Made by a program: the position numbers and the translations under genes | Source: Faecalibacterium sp. I4-3-84 | GTDB lineage: Bacteria > Bacillota > Clostridia > Oscillospirales > Ruminococcaceae | Assembly: GCF_023347255.1 (NCBI RefSeq) | Contig: NZ_CP094466.1 | Coordinates: 2,232,001-2,296,000 of the forward strand | Length of the DNA: 64,000 bases | Direction of reading: 5' to 3' | Notes under the pieces: model-generated | What the model was told of the DNA's origin: nothing | The model's input: the letters and a program-made list of their open reading frames with translations, nothing else | The model's database searches: none | Shown: piece after piece, positions 49,605 through 58,425 of the stretch | Layout of the letters: each line of letters begins with the position of its first letter | Numbering within the stretch: position 1 is the first letter of the stretch

Positions 49605-50082
49605 GTCCGAGGCACGCAACAAGTACACCTATTTTGCATCCAAGGCCAAGAAGGAAGGCTTTGAGCAGATCGCGGCACTGTTCCTCAAAACCGCTGATAA
49701 TGAGAAGGAGCACGCCAAGCTGTGGTTCAAAGAACTGAACGGCATTGGCGACACCGCAGAAAACCTTCTCTCCGCCGCTGAGGGTGAGAACTACGAGTGG
49801 ACGGATATGTACGATGGCTTTGTCAAAACTGCCGATGAGGAAGGCTTTCATGAGCTGGCCCAGCGTTTCCGCCTGGTAGCCGCCATTGAAAAGCACCATG
49901 AGGAGCGCTACCGTGCCCTGCTGCACAATGTGGAGATGGCAGAGGTCTTTGCCAAGAGTGAGGTCAAGGTGTGGGAGTGCCGCAACTGCGGTCACATCGT
50001 CGTGGGCGAGAAGGCCCCGGAGGTTTGCCCCACCTGCAACCATCCCCAGAGCTATTTTGAAATTCATGCAGAAAACTATTAA
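49540..50082 (+). CDS. rbr: Rubrerythrin
   Basis: 180 residues, ATG 49540 inside the preceding gene, with no Shine-Dalgarno, so expression probably relies on coupling. N-terminal four-helix diiron domain (Glu-Ser-Glu-Ala-Arg-Asn-Lys-Tyr, Glu-Lys-Glu-His-Ala-Lys, Glu-Lys-His-His-Glu-Glu-Arg). C-terminal rubredoxin domain with Cys147-x2-Cys150 and Cys163-x2-Cys166. Reduces hydrogen peroxide to water using rubredoxin or ferredoxin electrons. Confidence 0.94.
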   Translation: MKETKYAGTQTEKNLMAAFAGESEARNKYTYFASKAKKEGFEQIAALFLKTADNEKEHAKLWFKELNGIGDTAENLLSAAEGENYEWTDMYDGFVKTADEEGFHELAQRFRLVAAIEKHHEERYRALLHNVEMAEVFAKSEVKVWECRNCGHIVVGEKAPEVCPTCNHPQSYFEIHAENY

Positions 50083-50104
50083 AGAAAAGAAAAGGAGAAT
50101 TATC

Positions 50105-50479
50105 ATGGAGCAGAAGTTTTACATTTGCAAGCATTGCGGTAACATCATTGCCAAAGTTAAGGACGCAGGCGTCCCTGTTGTCTGCTGCGGCGAGCCGATG
50201 AGCGAGATCGTTCCCGGCACCACCGATGCCGCCGTGGAAAAGCACGTCCCTGTCTGGACGGTGGAAAACGGCATCGTCCATGTCAAGGTCGGCTCTGTGG
50301 AGCACCCCATGCTGCCGGAGCACTACATCGAATGGGTATCTCTCCAGACCAAGCAGGGCAATCAGCGTAAGGAACTGCATCCCGGCGAAAAGCCGGAGGT
50401 CTGCTTCGCTCTCTGCGAGGGCGATGAGGTCGAGGCGGTCTACGCCTACTGCAACCTCCACAGTCTGTGGAAAGCGTAA
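50105..50479 (+). CDS. dfx: Desulfoferrodoxin (superoxide reductase)
   Basis: 124 residues, ATG 50105 behind AAAAGGAG. N-terminal desulforedoxin centre with Cys8, Cys11, Cys27, Cys28. C-terminal superoxide-reductase centre with His47, His67, His73, Cys116 and His119. Reduces superoxide to peroxide without making O2; the peroxide is then removed by rubrerythrin from the gene 22 bp upstream. Followed by an AAAATCCGGTGC/GCACCGGATTTT terminator (50489-50525). Confidence 0.95.
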   Translation: MEQKFYICKHCGNIIAKVKDAGVPVVCCGEPMSEIVPGTTDAAVEKHVPVWTVENGIVHVKVGSVEHPMLPEHYIEWVSLQTKQGNQRKELHPGEKPEVCFALCEGDEVEAVYAYCNLHSLWKA

Positions 50480-50488
50480 TTCACCTTC

Positions 50489-50526
50489 TTAAAATCCGGT
50501 GCTCAAAAAGCACCGGATTTTTTTTC
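50489..50526 (+). terminator. Terminator after dfx
   Basis: Perfect 12-bp stem AAAATCCGGTGC/GCACCGGATTTT and T8. Confidence 0.88.
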
Positions 50527-50600
50527 AATGTAACCTCGTCACAGAAAAAGACTTTGTCCTGCGGTATGATAAAGCCACAATCAAGAAAGAGCTAGCGAAC

Positions 50601-50798
50601 ATGAAAATCAAGCTCAATCCCGATCAGGAGATTGTCAGCACCATCAGAAAAGGACTCAAGCGCACCGGCGGGTACTGCCCCTGCCGCAGGGAGCGCACAG
50701 AGGCAACCAAATGTATGTGCCAGGAGTTCAAGAATCCAATTGCAGATCCGGGCTTCGAGGGGGTCTGCCACTGTATGCTCTATTACAAATCCTTGTAG
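50601..50798 (+). CDS. Ferredoxin-thioredoxin reductase catalytic-chain-like protein
   Basis: 65 residues, ATG 50601 behind GAAAGAG. It has the FTR pattern Cys-Pro-Cys (26-28), Cys-Met-Cys (38-40), Cys-His-Cys (56-58), where a [4Fe-4S] cluster sits next to a redox disulfide. Family knowledge: passes ferredoxin electrons to thioredoxin. Shorter than plant FTR (about 110). Followed by a ferredoxin and, two genes on, a thioredoxin, exactly the expected partners. Confidence 0.82.
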   Translation: MKIKLNPDQEIVSTIRKGLKRTGGYCPCRRERTEATKCMCQEFKNPIADPGFEGVCHCMLYYKSL

Positions 50799-50816
50799 GA
50801 TTAAGGGAGGAACGCT

Positions 50817-51020
50817 ATGCTGTCAAAGAAACTGGCTGCCATAGATAAGACGCGGTGTGTCGCCTGTGGTGTGTGTGAAAATACCTGTCCACTGGGGGCC
50901 GTCAAGGTGCGCCGTGGCTGCTACGCCGCCGTGGAGGCGGAACGCTGCGTAGGCTGCGGCAAGTGCGCAAAGCTCTGTCCCGTCGGCTGCATTAAGGCGA
51001 AAGTGAGGGCTGACGCATGA
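50817..51020 (+). CDS. 2[4Fe-4S] ferredoxin
   Basis: 67 residues. Two cluster motifs Cys-Val-Ala-Cys-Gly-Val-Cys-Glu-Asn-Thr-Cys-Pro and Cys-Val-Gly-Cys-Gly-Lys-Cys-Ala-Lys-Leu-Cys-Pro. Cytosolic electron carrier. ATGA overlap with the next membrane Fe-S gene. Confidence 0.92.
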   Translation: MLSKKLAAIDKTRCVACGVCENTCPLGAVKVRRGCYAAVEAERCVGCGKCAKLCPVGCIKAKVRADA

Positions 51021-51592
51021 AAGCAAAGCATTGGTACGATTACCTGTGGGTATATGCCATCATCTATTTTGCACTGGGCTTTTTCAATATCCTGTTCGCG
51101 TGGCTGGGTATGATCGATTTTCTTCTGCCGCTGCTTTTAGCCATCTTTGGCGGGAACAAATTCTTTTGCAACCACCTCTGCGGACGGGGTCAACTGTTCA
51201 GCAAGCTGGGGACAGACCTTAAATGCTCCCGCTGCAAGCCCACGCCCCGCTGGATGTCCTCCAAGTGGTTCCGTTATGCCTTTTTGCTCTTTTTCCTGAC
51301 GATGTTCGGCAACATGGTGTTCCAGACCTATCTGGTCGCTGCTGGTGCTACGTCCCTGCGGGAGGCCATTAAGCTGTTCTGGACATTCCGTGTGCCGTGG
51401 AGCTGGACTTATACAGCCGGTACGGTCACTGACTGGGTGGCGCAGTTCAGCTTTGGCTTTTATGGCCTCATGCTGACCTCTCTGCTGCTGGGTCTGATCG
51501 TTATGGTGCTCTACAAGCCCCGCACATGGTGTGCGTTTTGTCCGATGGGAACCATGACGCAGGGCATTTGCAAGCTGAAAAACAAAGAATAA
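51017..51592 (+). CDS. Membrane 4Fe-4S protein, NapH/NosR-like
   Basis: 191 residues, about four transmembrane helices. Cys pairs in Phe-Cys-Asn-His-Leu-Cys-Gly-Arg-Gly and Cys-Ser-Arg-Cys-Lys-Pro, and a C-terminal Cys-Ala-Phe-Cys-Pro-Met-Gly-Thr-Met-Thr, as in polyferredoxin-type membrane proteins of the NapH/NosR/YccM group. Probably links ferredoxin to a membrane or extracytoplasmic redox partner. Coupled to the ferredoxin gene. Confidence 0.8.
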   Translation: MKAKHWYDYLWVYAIIYFALGFFNILFAWLGMIDFLLPLLLAIFGGNKFFCNHLCGRGQLFSKLGTDLKCSRCKPTPRWMSSKWFRYAFLLFFLTMFGNMVFQTYLVAAGATSLREAIKLFWTFRVPWSWTYTAGTVTDWVAQFSFGFYGLMLTSLLLGLIVMVLYKPRTWCAFCPMGTMTQGICKLKNKE

Positions 51593-51620
51593 ACAAAGAT
51601 AACAGAACGGAGCCTTTCTC

Positions 51621-51941
51621 ATGGCTGAACTGAAAATTACTGCTGCGAATTTTGAAAATGAGGTACTGCATTCCGACAAGCCCGTCCTGCTGGATTTCTA
51701 TGCGGACTGGTGCGGACCGTGCAAAATGCTCTCTCCCGTACTGCATGAGCTTGCCGAAGAAAAAAGCGGTGCGCTCAAGGTGGGCAAGGTCAATGTGGAC
51801 GAGCAGATGGAGCTGGCGATGCGTTTTCAAGTATCCAGCATCCCGATGCTGGTCGTATTCAAGGATGGAAAGGCCATTACCAAATCGGTCGGCTATCGGC
51901 CTAAGTCGGAGATTGCCGCAATGGTGGAGGGCGCAAGATGA
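51621..51941 (+). CDS. trxA: Thioredoxin
   Basis: 106 residues with the canonical Trp-Cys-Gly-Pro-Cys (Cys31, Cys34), Asp-Phe-Tyr-Ala-Asp before it and cis-Pro in Ser-Ile-Pro-Met-Leu. Likely reduced by the FTR-like protein encoded upstream. ATGA overlap with the CoA-disulfide reductase gene. Confidence 0.94.
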   Translation: MAELKITAANFENEVLHSDKPVLLDFYADWCGPCKMLSPVLHELAEEKSGALKVGKVNVDEQMELAMRFQVSSIPMLVVFKDGKAITKSVGYRPKSEIAAMVEGAR

Positions 51942-53632
51942 AAGTTGTGATCGTAGGCGGTGTGGCGGGCGGTGCTTCTGCCGCTGCCCGCATCCGCCGT
52001 TTGGATGAACACGCCCAGATCATCATGATCGAGCGCAGCGGCTATGTGTCCTATGCCAACTGCGGTCTGCCGTATTATGTGGGCGGTGTGATCAAGGAGC
52101 AAGAAGAACTGACACTGCAAACTCCGGAGAGCTTCTGGGACCGCTTTCGCATTGATGTGCGGGTACGGCAGGAAGTAACTGCGATCAATCCCACAGAGAA
52201 AACCGTCACCATTCACGCATTGGATAGTGGAAAGGTCTACACGGAAACCTATGACAAACTGCTCCTCGCACCCGGCGCAAAGCCGACGGTTCCTGCGCTT
52301 TCCGGCGTCAGCAGTGAGCGTGTTTTCACGCTGCGCACCGTGGAGGATACCCTCCGCATTAGGCACTTTGTAGAGGATCAGAAGCTGAAAAGCGCTGTTT
52401 TGGCTGGCGGCGGCTTTATCGGTCTGGAAATGGCGGAAAACCTTACAGAAATGGGCGTTTCTGTCACCATCGTTCAGCGACCCAATCAGCTATTAGCACC
52501 ACTGGATGCGGACATGGCGAGCTTTGTCCATGCGGAAATGCGCAGACACGGCGTGACTCTGCGGTTGGGTGAAACCGTCACCGGATTTCGACAGGACGGA
52601 GATTCCGTGCTGACCCTGCTGGAGGGTAGTGAGCCGCTGCATTCGGATATGGTTTTGCTGGCCATCGGTGTTACCCCAGATACGCATTTAGCAAAAGATG
52701 TCGGTCTTGAGCTTGGTATTCGTGGCAGCATCGCTGTCAACGAACGGATGGAAACCTCCGTGCCGGACATCTATGCTGTGGGCGATGCCGTAGAGGTCAC
52801 CCATTTTGTAACCGGGCAGAAAGCGTTGATTTCGCTGGCGGGACCCGCCAACAAGCAGGGACGCATTGCCGCTGACAATATCTGCGGCGGCAACAGCCAC
52901 TTTACCGGCTCTCAGGGTTCGTCTGTTCTGAAACTGTTTGGCTTGACAGCGGCCTCCACGGGTATCAATGAAAAGGCAGCGCAGGCAGCAGGAATCGCTT
53001 ACGACAAAGTCGTACTTTTCCCGGCATCCCACGCTGCCTATTATCCCGGCGCACGGTCAATGGCAATGAAAGTACTGTATGAAAAAGAAAGCCTGCGGCT
53101 GCTCGGTGCGCAGATTGTTGGCGGCGAGGGCGTGGACAAGCGTATTGATGTACTGGCAACGGCCATTCGCGCAAAAATGAAAGCTTTGGAACTGACGGAA
53201 CTTGACCTTTCCTATGCGCCGCCCTATTCCTCTGCCAAGGATCCGGTCAATATGGCCGGTTTTATGATCGAGGATTTGGAGAGCGGGAAAGTGCAGCAGT
53301 TCCATTGGAATGATGTTGAGGACTTGCCCTGCGATGGCAGTGCGACGCTGCTGGACGTCCGTACGGAAGGCGAATATCGGCGTGGGCACTTGAATGGATT
53401 CCGCAATATTCCACTGGACGATCTGCGGGAGCACTTGGACGAGTTAGAGCGGGACAAGCCTATCTATGTGAATTGCCAGACTGGGCTTCGCAGTTATCTG
53501 GCCTGTCGGCTTTTAACGCAGTATGGTTTCAGCTGTTCCCATCTCTCCGGCGGATACAGTTTTTATCAGGTCGTAACACAAGAGCAGCAGACAGCGCGGA
53601 GCGCCTATCCCTGCGGAATGGAGAAACTATGA
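51938..53632 (+). CDS. CoA-disulfide reductase with C-terminal rhodanese domain
   Basis: 564 residues. FAD motif Ile-Val-Gly-Gly-Val-Ala-Gly-Gly-Ala-Ser-Ala-Ala and active Cys42 in Ser-Tyr-Ala-Asn-Cys-Gly-Leu-Pro-Tyr-Tyr, the hallmark of single-Cys CoADR/NADH oxidase/persulfide reductases. A second nucleotide site (Gly-Gly-Gly-Phe-Ile-Gly-Leu-Glu) and a dimer domain follow. Residues ~460-560 are rhodanese-like with Val-Asn-Cys-Gln-Thr-Gly-Leu-Arg-Ser. Reduces CoA disulfide, CoA persulfide or O2 with NAD(P)H. Confidence 0.92.
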   Translation: MKVVIVGGVAGGASAAARIRRLDEHAQIIMIERSGYVSYANCGLPYYVGGVIKEQEELTLQTPESFWDRFRIDVRVRQEVTAINPTEKTVTIHALDSGKVYTETYDKLLLAPGAKPTVPALSGVSSERVFTLRTVEDTLRIRHFVEDQKLKSAVLAGGGFIGLEMAENLTEMGVSVTIVQRPNQLLAPLDADMASFVHAEMRRHGVTLRLGETVTGFRQDGDSVLTLLEGSEPLHSDMVLLAIGVTPDTHLAKDVGLELGIRGSIAVNERMETSVPDIYAVGDAVEVTHFVTGQKALISLAGPANKQGRIAADNICGGNSHFTGSQGSSVLKLFGLTAASTGINEKAAQAAGIAYDKVVLFPASHAAYYPGARSMAMKVLYEKESLRLLGAQIVGGEGVDKRIDVLATAIRAKMKALELTELDLSYAPPYSSAKDPVNMAGFMIEDLESGKVQQFHWNDVEDLPCDGSATLLDVRTEGEYRRGHLNGFRNIPLDDLREHLDELERDKPIYVNCQTGLRSYLACRLLTQYGFSCSHLSGGYSFYQVVTQEQQTARSAYPCGMEKL

Positions 53633-54300
53633 GTGAAAATTTATTTGGCTTGACGGTTGCGGCAGATAAAGGCTTAGATGATCTGCAGTGCCAGCGCCTT
53701 TTAAGCGAAAATCGCAGGTATCAGGAAGTCATGCTGCAATACCGATGTGCGCTGAAAGCACTGGAAAGCAGGTTGGAAATTCTAAACGAAGAGTTTTCAT
53801 TGCAGCATGATCGCAATCCGATAGAAAGTATGAAAAGTCGCTTGAAGTCGCCGTCCAGCATTATGAATAAGATGCAGAAGCGCGGACTTTCTCTGGATTT
53901 TCCGACCATGCAGGCAAATATCATGGATATTGCCGGTGTGCGGGTGATCTGCTCTTTCGAGGAAGATGTGTTCTTTTTGGCAAAGTGCTTAAAAGATCAG
54001 TCTGACATTGAAATCATCACGGAGAAAGATTATATTTCACACCCTAAGCCAAATGGCTATCGCAGTCTGCACCTGACGATCCGGCTGCCGGTATTCTTTG
54101 CGGAAAAAGAGATCCATGTGCCAGTGGAGATACAACTCCGTACAATCGCTATGGACTTCTGGGCAAGCCTTGAGCATACCATCCGCTATAAGAAAAATCT
54201 GCCGATAAATGCTGAAATCGAAACTGAACTGAAAGAGTGCGCCGATTCCAGCAGAGAATGGGACAGCAAAATGGAACATCTACTGCACATCTTAACATAA
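53629..54300 (+). CDS. Small alarmone synthetase (GTP pyrophosphokinase, RelA/SpoT domain)
   Basis: 223 residues from ATG 53629, overlapping the CoADR stop (ATGA). RelA_SpoT synthetase motifs: Arg-Leu-Lys-Ser-Pro-Ser-Ser-Ile, Asp-Ile-Ala-Gly-Val-Arg-Val-Ile-Cys, Lys-Pro-Asn-Gly-Tyr-Arg-Ser-Leu-His, and Glu-Ile-Gln-Leu-Arg-Thr with Trp-Ala-Ser-Leu-Glu-His. No hydrolase, TGS or ACT domain: RelQ/RelP type. Makes (p)ppGpp. Last gene of the oxygen-defence operon. Confidence 0.92.
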   Translation: MSENLFGLTVAADKGLDDLQCQRLLSENRRYQEVMLQYRCALKALESRLEILNEEFSLQHDRNPIESMKSRLKSPSSIMNKMQKRGLSLDFPTMQANIMDIAGVRVICSFEEDVFFLAKCLKDQSDIEIITEKDYISHPKPNGYRSLHLTIRLPVFFAEKEIHVPVEIQLRTIAMDFWASLEHTIRYKKNLPINAEIETELKECADSSREWDSKMEHLLHILT

Positions 54301-54432
54301 TGCGTCGGATATAAAATGAAAAGCACGCACTTTGGTGCTTGCCTTGGACTTGCCAGGGATCGCCTCATCCGCCTTGGATGGGCGACCCCTGCGAGCCCCA
54401 ACCAATTTCTCCGCTTTCTGGTTTTCAGGCAT
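54292..54432 (-). pseudogene. 5' remnant of a mobile-element DNA-binding protein gene
   Basis: ATG 54432 opens 46 codons with Ala-Arg-Arg-Gly-Arg-Pro-Ser-Lys-Ala-Asp and Gly-Lys-Ser-Lys-Ala-Ser-Thr-Lys-Val-Arg-Ala-Phe, the start of small ribbon-helix-helix/MobC-like element proteins. It then ends abruptly inside the 3' end of the alarmone synthetase gene on the other strand. A truncated 5' fragment marks a recombination junction. Confidence 0.55.
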
Positions 54433-54590
54433 AGTCTTTTCTGCTTTCGGCGGACTGCCACGGCACAGCTTTTTCGGCTTCTATAATTGTAAGGAACATG
54501 GCTTTTCGCTGAATGGAAAGCGAAGCTGACCCGGGCTGGGGCGGTCTGTGCTGGGGCGGTCTGTATTAAAGCGATATTTTTTTTGAAATT
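54433..54590. other. Junction region with 15-bp tandem duplication
   Basis: No gene. Contains a perfect tandem repeat of GCTGGGGCGGTCTGT at 54535-54549 and 54550-54564, directly before the Rrf2 promoter. Confidence 0.75.
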
Positions 54591-54622
54591 ATCTTGACAA
54601 ATTTTATCAAGATTGATATGAT
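54591..54622 (+). promoter_or_regulatory. Rrf2 promoter with overlapping palindromic operator
   Basis: TTGACA (54594-54599), 17 nt, TATGAT (54617-54622). The inverted repeat ATCTTGA-9 nt-TCAAGAT (54591-54613) covers the -35 element, as expected for autorepression by an Rrf2 dimer. Confidence 0.8.
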
Positions 54623-54657
54623 GGTATTAACAAGCAAGCGAAAAGAGGATGTGGAGC

Positions 54658-55089
54658 ATGATCATCACCAAAGAGACGGACTACGCGCTGCGCATTTTGC
54701 GGGTGCTGCTGGACGGGGAGAAGCATTCGGTGGCCGAGATGTCGGAAACGGAATTGATCCCCAATCAGTTTGCCTACCAGATTCTGCGCAAGCTCTCCGC
54801 CGGCAACTTGGTGCGGGTGAGCCGCGGCGCTCTCGGCGGCTGCGCGCTGTCCTGCGATCTGGACGCGACCTCCCTCTACGATCTCATGGGGGTCGTGGGG
54901 GAGCGGGGCATCCTATGCGCCTGCATGGAGCCGGGATATGAATGCCGCTGGCAGGACAAGTATGGGCGGTGCGCCATCCACTGTCAGCTGGCGGCCTTGC
55001 AGCAAAAGCAGGACGAGGCGTTCCGTGCCGTGAGCCTGCGCAGGCTGCTGACCGGCGGATCCGATCCCCAAGATACAAGCAAGCTGTAA
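54658..55089 (+). CDS. Rrf2 family transcriptional regulator
   Basis: 143 residues from ATG 54658, with GAGG 9 nt upstream; ATG 54649 abuts the ribosome site. The start Ile-Ile-Thr-Lys-Glu-Thr-Asp-Tyr-Ala-Leu-Arg-Ile is classic Rrf2, followed by Leu-Ile-Pro-Asn-Gln-Phe-Ala-Tyr-Gln-Ile-Leu-Arg-Lys-Leu and Arg-Gly-Ala-Leu-Gly-Gly-Cys. The C-terminal half has Cys residues in Cys-Ala-Cys, Tyr-Glu-Cys-Arg-Trp, Gly-Arg-Cys-Ala-Ile-His-Cys, able to hold a redox-sensitive Fe-S cluster. Likely O2- or NO-responsive control of the genes downstream. Confidence 0.9.
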   Translation: MIITKETDYALRILRVLLDGEKHSVAEMSETELIPNQFAYQILRKLSAGNLVRVSRGALGGCALSCDLDATSLYDLMGVVGERGILCACMEPGYECRWQDKYGRCAIHCQLAALQQKQDEAFRAVSLRRLLTGGSDPQDTSKL

Positions 55090-55111
55090 AATTTTAAAAG
55101 GAGGTACCCGT

Positions 55112-57025
55112 ATGCTGTTTCAAACCACGGCGGCGCACGAAGAGCTGCGCGCGAAGATCCGGAGTTTTGCGGAGGAGGAGATCAAGCCCCTCGCATTTTT
55201 AATGGATCAGAACAACGAGTTTCCCGAGGAGGCTGTCAAGAAGCTGGGGAAGCTGGGCTGGATGGGCATTCCCTACCCCAAGGAGTACGGCGGTGCCGGT
55301 CTTGATGCTCTGAGCTACGCCATCGCGGTGGAGGAGCTGGCCCGTGTGGACGGCGGCACGGGCGTAATCCTCTCCGCCCACGTCTCCCTCGGCTCATGGC
55401 CCATTTTCGCCTATGGCACCGAGGAGCAGAAGAAGAAATATCTGGTTCCGCTGGCCAAGGGCGAGAAAATCGGCGCCTTCGGCCTTACGGAGACCAACGC
55501 CGGATCCGACGCCGGCGGCACGGAGACCACGGCGCTGGATAAGGGGGACTACTACCTCCTCAACGGCGGCAAGATCTTCATTACCAACGCCCCTAAGGCG
55601 GACACCTATGTGGTTTTCGCCGTCACCACGCCGGACATCGGCACCCGGGGCATCTCCGCTTTCATCGTGGAGAAGGGCTGGAAGGGCTTTGAGTTCGGCG
55701 ACCACTATGACAAGATGGGTATTCGCTCCTCCTCCACGGCGGAGCTGATCTTCAACGACGTGAAGGTTCCCAAGGAAAACCTATTGGGCAAGGAGGGCGA
55801 GGGCTTCAAGATTGCCATGTCCACGCTGGACGGCGGACGCATCGGCATCGCCGCGCAGGCGCTGGGCATCGCCCAGGGCGCGTTTGAGCACGCGTTGAGC
55901 TATTCCAAGGAGCGCGTCCAGTTCGGCAAGCCCATCGCGGCCCAGCAGAGCATCGCCTTCAAGCTGGCGGATATGGCAACCAAGCTGCGCTGCGCCCGGT
56001 TCCTCATCTACTCCGCGGCGGAGCTGAAGGAGCAGCACGCGCCTTACGGCATGGAGTCCGCCATGGCGAAGATGTACGCCTCGGACATCGCGCTGGAGGT
56101 CACCAACGATGCCTTGCAGATCCACGGCGGCAGCGGCTACCTCAAGGGCATGGAGGTGGAACGGGCCTACCGCGACGCCAAGATCACCACCCTCTACGAG
56201 GGCACTAACGAGATCCAGCGGGTGGTCATCGCCTCTCATCTGTTGGGCAGGCTGGGCAAGAGCTCCGGCGGCGAGAGCCGTTCGGCGGCCAAGAAACCCG
56301 CGCCCATCACCGGCATTCGCAAAAAGACCATCTTCCGGGAGGGGGATGCTGCCCAGCAGGTGGCCGACCTTGTGGCGGCGCTGAAGAAGGATGGTCACGA
56401 CTTCTCCGTGGGCATCCCTATGGATACGCCCATCCCGCAGGCGGAGCGGGTGGTCTCCGCGGGCAAGGGCATCGGGGAGAAAAAGAACATGAAACTGGTA
56501 GAGTCGCTGGCCAAGGCCGCCGGCGCGGCCATCGGTTCTTCCCGCCCTGTGGCGGAGACTCTCAAATATCTGCCGCTGAACCGCTATGTGGGTATGTCCG
56601 GTCAGAAGTTCACCGGCAATCTGTACATCGCCTGCGGCATCTCCGGCGCATCCCAGCACCTTAAGGGCATCAAGGACGCCTCCACCATCGTGGCCATCAA
56701 TAAGAACGGTAACGCGCCTATCTTTAAGAACTGCGACTACGGCATCGTGGGCGATGTGGAGGAGATCCTGCCCCTGCTCACTGCCGCGCTGGATAGCGGC
56801 GAAAAGCTGCCCGCGCCGCCCATGGTAAAGATGAAGCGGCCCACGCCGCCGAAGCCCGCCCCCATCGGCGACCGCTACGTCTGCAGCGGCTGCGGCTACG
56901 AGTATGTGCCGGAGTTGGGCGACGAGGACGGCGAGATCGCGCCCGGTACGCTCTTTGAGCAGCTTCCCGCCGAGTGGGTGTGTCCCGAGTGCGCGGAGAC
57001 GAAGGATCAATTTGTAAAGGCTTGA
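55112..57025 (+). CDS. Acyl-CoA dehydrogenase/EtfA/rubredoxin three-domain fusion
   Basis: 637 residues. Residues 1-~380 are an acyl-CoA dehydrogenase ([12 protein letters not shown]; catalytic-type Glu363 in Tyr-Glu-Gly-Thr-Asn-Glu). About 405-575 match the EtfA FAD-binding end ([17 protein letters not shown], Asp-Tyr-Gly-Ile-Val-Gly-Asp). The C-terminus is rubredoxin with Cys-Ser-Gly-Cys-Gly-Tyr and Cys-Pro-Glu-Cys. Electrons could run acyl-CoA to FAD to rubredoxin and on to the flavodiiron protein encoded next. No EtfB gene nearby. Confidence 0.92.
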   Translation: MLFQTTAAHEELRAKIRSFAEEEIKPLAFLMDQNNEFPEEAVKKLGKLGWMGIPYPKEYGGAGLDALSYAIAVEELARVDGGTGVILSAHVSLGSWPIFAYGTEEQKKKYLVPLAKGEKIGAFGLTETNAGSDAGGTETTALDKGDYYLLNGGKIFITNAPKADTYVVFAVTTPDIGTRGISAFIVEKGWKGFEFGDHYDKMGIRSSSTAELIFNDVKVPKENLLGKEGEGFKIAMSTLDGGRIGIAAQALGIAQGAFEHALSYSKERVQFGKPIAAQQSIAFKLADMATKLRCARFLIYSAAELKEQHAPYGMESAMAKMYASDIALEVTNDALQIHGGSGYLKGMEVERAYRDAKITTLYEGTNEIQRVVIASHLLGRLGKSSGGESRSAAKKPAPITGIRKKTIFREGDAAQQVADLVAALKKDGHDFSVGIPMDTPIPQAERVVSAGKGIGEKKNMKLVESLAKAAGAAIGSSRPVAETLKYLPLNRYVGMSGQKFTGNLYIACGISGASQHLKGIKDASTIVAINKNGNAPIFKNCDYGIVGDVEEILPLLTAALDSGEKLPAPPMVKMKRPTPPKPAPIGDRYVCSGCGYEYVPELGDEDGEIAPGTLFEQLPAEWVCPECAETKDQFVKA

Positions 57026-57048
57026 GGCCGTGAAGGAGGCAAGATAAG

Positions 57049-58260
57049 ATGTATTGCGTGCGTAAAGTAACGAACGACCTCTACTGGGTGGGCGCCAACG
57101 ACCATCGCCTGGCCCTGTTTGAAAACTGCTTTCCCATTCCCCGGGGCGTAAGCTACAACGCCTACTGCCTGCTGGATGAAAAGACGGTGCTCTTTGACAC
57201 GGTGGACTGGTCTGCCTGCCGCCAGCTTTTGGAAAATCTGGCGTATGTGCTGGATGGCCGCGAGCTGGACTACCTGCTGGTCAACCATCTGGAGCCGGAT
57301 CACGCCGCCTGCATCGAGGAGATCCTGCTGCGCCATCCCAAGGTGAAATTGATCTCCAACGAGAAGGCATTCATGCTCATGCGGCAGTTCGGCTTCCATG
57401 TGGACGGACATGAGTGCATCGAGGTGAAGGAGGGCGACACCTTCTCCTTCGGCAAGCACACCGTCACCTTTGTGGGCGCGCCTATGGTTCACTGGCCGGA
57501 GGCCATGGTGACCCTCGACGTCACCGACGGCGTCCTCTTTTCCGCCGACGCCTTCGGCACCTTCGGCGCGCTGGACGGCAAGCTGTTCGCCGACGAGGTG
57601 GACTTCGAGCGGGACTGGCTGGACGACGCCCGCCGCTACCTCACCAACATCGTGGGCAAGTACGGCCCCCACATCCAGCTCCTGCTGAAAAAGGCCGGCG
57701 GCGTTTTGGATCAGATCAAGTACATCTGCCCGCTCCACGGCCCCGTGTGGCGCAAGGATCTGGGCTGGTTCATCGAAAAGTACGACACATGGAGCCGCTA
57801 TGCCCCTGAGACCCAGGGCGTGCTCATCGTCTACGCCTCTATGTACGGCAACACGGAGAACGCGGCGCAGGCGCTGGCGACGTCGCTCTGCGATAAGGGC
57901 ATGAGCAAGGTGGCGATGTACGATGTGTCCTCCACTCATGTCTCCCAGCTGATCTCCGAGGCATTTAAGTACAGTCACATTGTCCTGGCCTCTGTGACCT
58001 ACAACCTCGGCATCTACCCCGCCATGCATGACTTCCTCATGGATATGAAGGCGCTGAATCTGCAAAACCGCACCTTTGCCATCATTGAAAACGGCTCATG
58101 GGCGGTGAAGTCCGGTGACCTCATGCAGAAATTCGTCAACAATGAGCTAAAGAACATGACGGTGCTCAACGAGCGGCTCAGCCTCGCCTCGTCCATGGGC
58201 ACGGACAAGCGCACTGAGCTGGAAGCACTGGCGGACGCCATTCTGGAATCTATGAAGTAA
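57049..58260 (+). CDS. Flavodiiron protein (O2/NO reductase)
   Basis: 403 residues. Metallo-beta-lactamase domain with diiron ligands His80, Glu82, Asp84, His85, His148, Asp167 and His230. Flavodoxin domain from ~257 with Ala-Ser-Met-Tyr-Gly-Asn-Thr-Glu. Canonical ligand set, so active O2 or NO reduction to water or N2O is expected. It accepts electrons from rubredoxin, here supplied by the fusion protein 23 bp upstream. Confidence 0.95.
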   Translation: MYCVRKVTNDLYWVGANDHRLALFENCFPIPRGVSYNAYCLLDEKTVLFDTVDWSACRQLLENLAYVLDGRELDYLLVNHLEPDHAACIEEILLRHPKVKLISNEKAFMLMRQFGFHVDGHECIEVKEGDTFSFGKHTVTFVGAPMVHWPEAMVTLDVTDGVLFSADAFGTFGALDGKLFADEVDFERDWLDDARRYLTNIVGKYGPHIQLLLKKAGGVLDQIKYICPLHGPVWRKDLGWFIEKYDTWSRYAPETQGVLIVYASMYGNTENAAQALATSLCDKGMSKVAMYDVSSTHVSQLISEAFKYSHIVLASVTYNLGIYPAMHDFLMDMKALNLQNRTFAIIENGSWAVKSGDLMQKFVNNELKNMTVLNERLSLASSMGTDKRTELEALADAILESMK

Positions 58261-58339
58261 CTGGCAGGAAAGCCAAAACCAAGACAACAGACAACAAACA
58301 GCCCCGCCGCGTCGGCTGCAGAAAAACCGGCTTTCAAAA

Positions 58340-58382
58340 ACAGAGCGGGCAAGCGTGATACTGCGCTTGCCCGCTCTTTGCT
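58340..58382 (+). terminator. Terminator after the flavodiiron gene
   Basis: AGAGCGGGCAAGCG/CGCTTGCCCGCTCT stem with TTTG following. Confidence 0.8.
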
Positions 58383-58425
58383 CAAAAGGACATGAGAAGT
58401 GACCGGAGAAGATGAGAGGATCGAA

